Positions 62,205 through 64,000 of a DNA stretch of 64,000 nt are shown piece by piece (position 1 is the first letter of the stretch; each line of letters begins with the position of its first letter). The translations under genes were made by a program, and so were the position numbers. Below the pieces are notes generated by a model. It saw only the letters and a program-made list of their open reading frames with translations, was not told the origin of the DNA and searched no databases. The stretch is from an archaeon (lineage in GTDB: Archaea > Thermoplasmatota > Thermoplasmata > Methanomassiliicoccales > Methanomethylophilaceae). The stretch spans positions 121,976-185,975 of the forward strand of contig JAKSHS010000001.1 of NCBI GenBank assembly GCA_024399275.1. The letters are read 5' to 3'.

Positions 62205-62582
62205 CTACAGCAGGATCGCGTTAACTACACCATTCTGACCTGGTCTGGACGTAACAACAGCATCCCCTAGGTCTGTTTCTATTGTTGCCCCCTTGTTGAG
62301 AACGTTACGCTGAACATAGTTAGGGTCTGCCTGATTCACTTTCACATTCTTTATTTTGACCCTTTCCACGACATTTGTCTCCTTATTGGCAACATTCGCA
62401 AACTCCGCCGAGAGCACTGCAACTTTAACACTCCCGCCAGCCCCACGATACTGTCTCAAAGACTGCACTCCAAGCCTTGTGAGCTGCTTTTCCCTGCCAA
62501 TCTCAAACTTTCTCTTACCAGCGCTAAAAACTCGCCTGCCACCAGTAGGCTTTCTTCTAGATTTCCCCTGCCAGGTTGCCAT
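62205..62582 (-). CDS. rps8e: Ribosomal protein S8e
   Basis: Small-subunit ribosomal protein, 125 residues: WQGKSRRKPTGGRRVFSAGKRKFEIGRE near 4-31, VRQYRGAGGSVK-like LRQYRGAGGSVKVAVLS near 42, and the C-terminal NPNYVQRNVLNKGATIETDLGDAVVTSRPGQNGVVNAILL, with DPNYVQRNVL here. All typical of archaeal S8e. It ends in TAG. First gene of its operon. Confidence 0.97.
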   Translation of the reverse strand: MATWQGKSRRKPTGGRRVFSAGKRKFEIGREKQLTRLGVQSLRQYRGAGGSVKVAVLSAEFANVANKETNVVERVKIKNVKVNQADPNYVQRNVLNKGATIETDLGDAVVTSRPGQNGVVNAILL

Positions 62583-62610
62583 CTACACCGCTACCGACCT
62601 AGCATTGGTC

Positions 62611-62620
62611 TATATTTAAA
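62611..62620 (-). promoter_or_regulatory. TATA box for the rps8e operon
   Basis: On the minus strand TTTAAATATA is centred about 33 bases upstream of the rps8e ATG at 62582, predicting a start within a few bases of the gene and no Shine-Dalgarno. Confidence 0.6.
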
Positions 62621-62656
62621 TCTTGGGACAGACAAGACTCTAAATCCTCCAAAACA

Positions 62657-63298
62657 TCAATTTTCTGGGCCAATTAATTTTGCTAATACTTTGTCACCAT
62701 CAATCTCAAGTATACCCGCATAACCATCCTTAGCAGGGCCAGGATTCATAAAAAGCGTTTTACCAATTTTTTTAATCCCAACAGATTCATGAATATGCCC
62801 AGACAATGCGACTAATGGCTCGTACATATCAACAATTTTTTCAATAGATTTACTGCCAACATGGTCTCCTGACGGAATTTCATCCAAAATACCGTATGAT
62901 GGCGCATGCGTCATAAGAATCATATTCTTACTAGAAATCTTATCTAGAGTAGCAAATATTACCTCCTCAGGTATCTCAAACGGTGTTTTGAAGATCGTAG
63001 GATTCGAGCCTCCCAATGCAGCAAACTTTCGCCCGCCAATTTCAAATGATTTTCCGTGCACGCTATTTACTATGTCAGCTGCTTCCCTAACAATGTTCGG
63101 AGGATCACAATTTCCAGGAATGAAATAGACAGGATGCTTAAATTTTCTCAATAGTCTAACACCATCATCACATGTCCCAAAATTTGTAATATCGCCAAGG
63201 AAAAGAATAGCATCCACATTTTGTTCATTCTCTAGCTGGTTTATCCAATCAATTTTAAGTTCTTCTTGGTGAAGATCTGTGAGTACCAGAAACATCAT
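62657..63298 (-). CDS. Calcineurin-like metallophosphoesterase (YfcE/MJ0936-like)
   Basis: A second, shorter phosphoesterase of 213 residues. Motifs: FLVLTDLHQEELK near residue 3-15, ILFLGDITNFGT near 31, FIPGNCDPPNI near 58 (the GNCD form of GNHD is common in this group), LMTHAPSYG near 127 and ALSGHIHESVG near 164. It is probably monocistronic, lying between tRNA-Ser and the rps8e operon. Substrate unknown. Confidence 0.87.
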   Translation of the reverse strand: MMFLVLTDLHQEELKIDWINQLENEQNVDAILFLGDITNFGTCDDGVRLLRKFKHPVYFIPGNCDPPNIVREAADIVNSVHGKSFEIGGRKFAALGGSNPTIFKTPFEIPEEVIFATLDKISSKNMILMTHAPSYGILDEIPSGDHVGSKSIEKIVDMYEPLVALSGHIHESVGIKKIGKTLFMNPGPAKDGYAGILEIDGDKVLAKLIGPEN

Positions 63299-63369
63299 GC
63301 ATATGCCATCAACATCAGATTATTTAATACGGCTCGAACAGAATTGACACTACCCCATAAACCAAAAAG

Positions 63370-63452
63370 CGTGGGAGGCGAGATTCGAACTCGCGAGTCC
63401 ATAGGACAATAGATTAGCAGTCTATCGCCTTACCAGGCTGGGCCACCCCCAC
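63370..63452 (-). tRNA. tRNA-Ser (GCU)
   Basis: On the minus strand the acceptor GTGGGGG pairs with CTCCCAC (one G-U). The anticodon stem ATAGA/TCTAT encloses CTGCTAA with anticodon GCT. A long class II variable arm (GTCCTATGGAC) precedes the T arm GCGAG-TTCGAAT-CTCGC, and the discriminator is G. CCA is not encoded. TTTTAATAA about 29 bases upstream is the probable TATA box. Confidence 0.95.
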
Positions 63453-63698
63453 AGACATAGGCGCGTACACAATGCTGTTATTAAAACTTTAGATACTTAT
63501 ATGCGTAACGCAAGATCAAAATGGGTCCCTGAAGCAAGCTGCTATTTTCTTCGATATTTGAATAGTTCCATTAAATCAAAGTGGCAAATGACGAAATCAG
63601 GATACCAAGCGCCAACTATAGACTTAATATCTAGGATAAATATAGGCCCAACATTTCAAGTACCATGCATTCTCTACATCCGTAGGAATTAGAAAACT

Positions 63699-63706
63699 AT
63701 TATATA
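63699..63706 (+). promoter_or_regulatory. Probable 16S rRNA promoter TATA box
   Basis: ATTATATA sits after an A-rich BRE-like GAAAAC. Transcription near 63725 would give a pre-16S leader of about 230 bases. The 63453-63690 stretch before it holds no recognisable gene. Confidence 0.55.
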
Positions 63707-63724
63707 CTGCATCAATGTAGGGAT

Positions 63725-63954
63725 GGATACGCAGCTCAACAGAGCTATAAGAGAAGTTGAGTTGATGTAGTGGGGAATCGAGATCCCCGTCCAGTGGTGA
63801 CGTGCTCTCTAGATTCCGACGTTCGAAGCTACGAATGTTCCGTTGGACGGGACATCGTAAGAGTGTGCTGTACAGCGGAGCAAACGGTGAATCGTGACAA
63901 ACTGCCAGTTTAACTTCATCCATAGTGCATGGTGTAAACTATCAATGTTAATTT
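63725..63954 (+). other. Pre-16S rRNA leader region
   Basis: Between the promoter and the mature 16S 5' end lie local stems: GGGGA...TCCCC near 63772-63788, and a longer pairing of CCGTCCAGTGG (near 63787) with CCGTTGGACGG (near 63850). No tRNA or coding gene is present. The long processing stem cannot be judged because the 3' trailer is outside the window. Confidence 0.5.
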
Positions 63955-64000
63955 GACTCCGGTTGATCCTGCCGGCGGCCACTGCTATAGGAATTCGATT
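63955..64000 (+). rRNA. rrs: 16S ribosomal RNA, 5' end only
   Basis: ACTCCGGTTGATCCTGCCGG is the nearly universal start of archaeal 16S rRNA, followed by CGGCCACTGCTATAGG as in euryarchaeal 16S. Only about 46 bases are inside the window. It is read toward the right edge. Confidence 0.95.

Noticed and set aside
63501..63692. 63-codon plus-strand frame before the rRNA promoter
   Set aside because: No ribosome site, no coding-like pattern, no recognisable domain.
1..64000. CRISPR array, insertion sequence, integrase or prophage
   Set aside because: No regularly spaced direct repeats, transposase motifs or integrase genes were seen; gene content is core throughout.

Overview
The window is archaeal and most likely from a methanogen of the Thermoplasmata, order Methanomassiliicoccales or a close relative. 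It is AT-rich (by eye about 40% GC). Archaeal markers include a thermosome, TFS, PCNA, KEOPS Pcc1, prefoldin, an exosome/proteasome superoperon, RNase P Pop5, SRP19, S8e, L37Ae and RpoP. Methanogen markers are an Mvh hydrogenase with HdrA, an Fpo-type complex I and methanogenesis marker protein 11. The order-level call is inference. It rests on an Fpo operon without fpoF or fpoO, HdrA-MvhDGA in one operon, a Ta0216-family radical SAM protein, and an rRNA promoter leading straight into a 16S gene.

Layout. 1-8.1 kb: partial thermosome, GNAT acetyltransferase, small membrane protein, riboflavin kinase, tRNA-Glu, a formyltransferase/EhaR-like pair, archease, M24 peptidase and a cyclophilin-fold protein. 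8.2-24.3 kb (mostly + strand): GAPDH, PGK, an MBL hydrolase, a convergent beta-CASP nuclease, TFS-PCNA-transketolase-transaldolase, geranylgeranyl reductase, Taw2, FolD, KptA, Mmp11, UppS and a B12/radical SAM protein. 24.7-35.1 kb: one uninterrupted fpoABCDHIJJKLMN operon, with a leaderless promoter and a hairpin terminator. 35.2-45.5 kb: prenyl synthase and a second geranylgeranyl reductase, Nob1, an 88-aa orphan, an RNA-related minus-strand group (Csl4, METTL5-like, CobW GTPase, ThiI-like, a 56-aa protein), a C_GCAxxG protein, a Na/Pi transporter and a lone MtaA-family protein. 45.7-53.3 kb: tRNA-Val, TyrRS, a DHH phosphoesterase and the exosome/proteasome superoperon. 53.5-59.7 kb: hdrA-mvhDGA with its own terminator. 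59.7-64 kb: phosphoesterase, Nnr, SRP19, S8e, second phosphoesterase, tRNA-Ser and the 5' end of 16S rRNA.

How the genes work together. HdrA-MvhDGA would oxidise H2 and, with HdrBC encoded elsewhere, bifurcate electrons to heterodisulfide and ferredoxin. The Fpo-like complex, lacking its F420 module, would then oxidise ferredoxin and pump ions. Its FpoI carries four predicted [4Fe-4S] clusters instead of two, which fits direct ferredoxin use. Around this core lie lower glycolysis, the non-oxidative pentose phosphate branch and isoprenoid lipid synthesis.

The points most worth a second look are: an SBDS gene whose third domain continues in the +1 frame past a UAG next to an AGGAGG; an HdrA of about 1005 residues with a second FAD/ferredoxin module in front of the canonical protein; the four-cluster FpoI; an EhaR-like HAD protein without its nucleophile, paired with a formyltransferase; an MtaA-like protein with an altered zinc motif; and a cysteine-rich short frame upstream of fpo. 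No CRISPR array, insertion sequence, prophage or defence island was seen.
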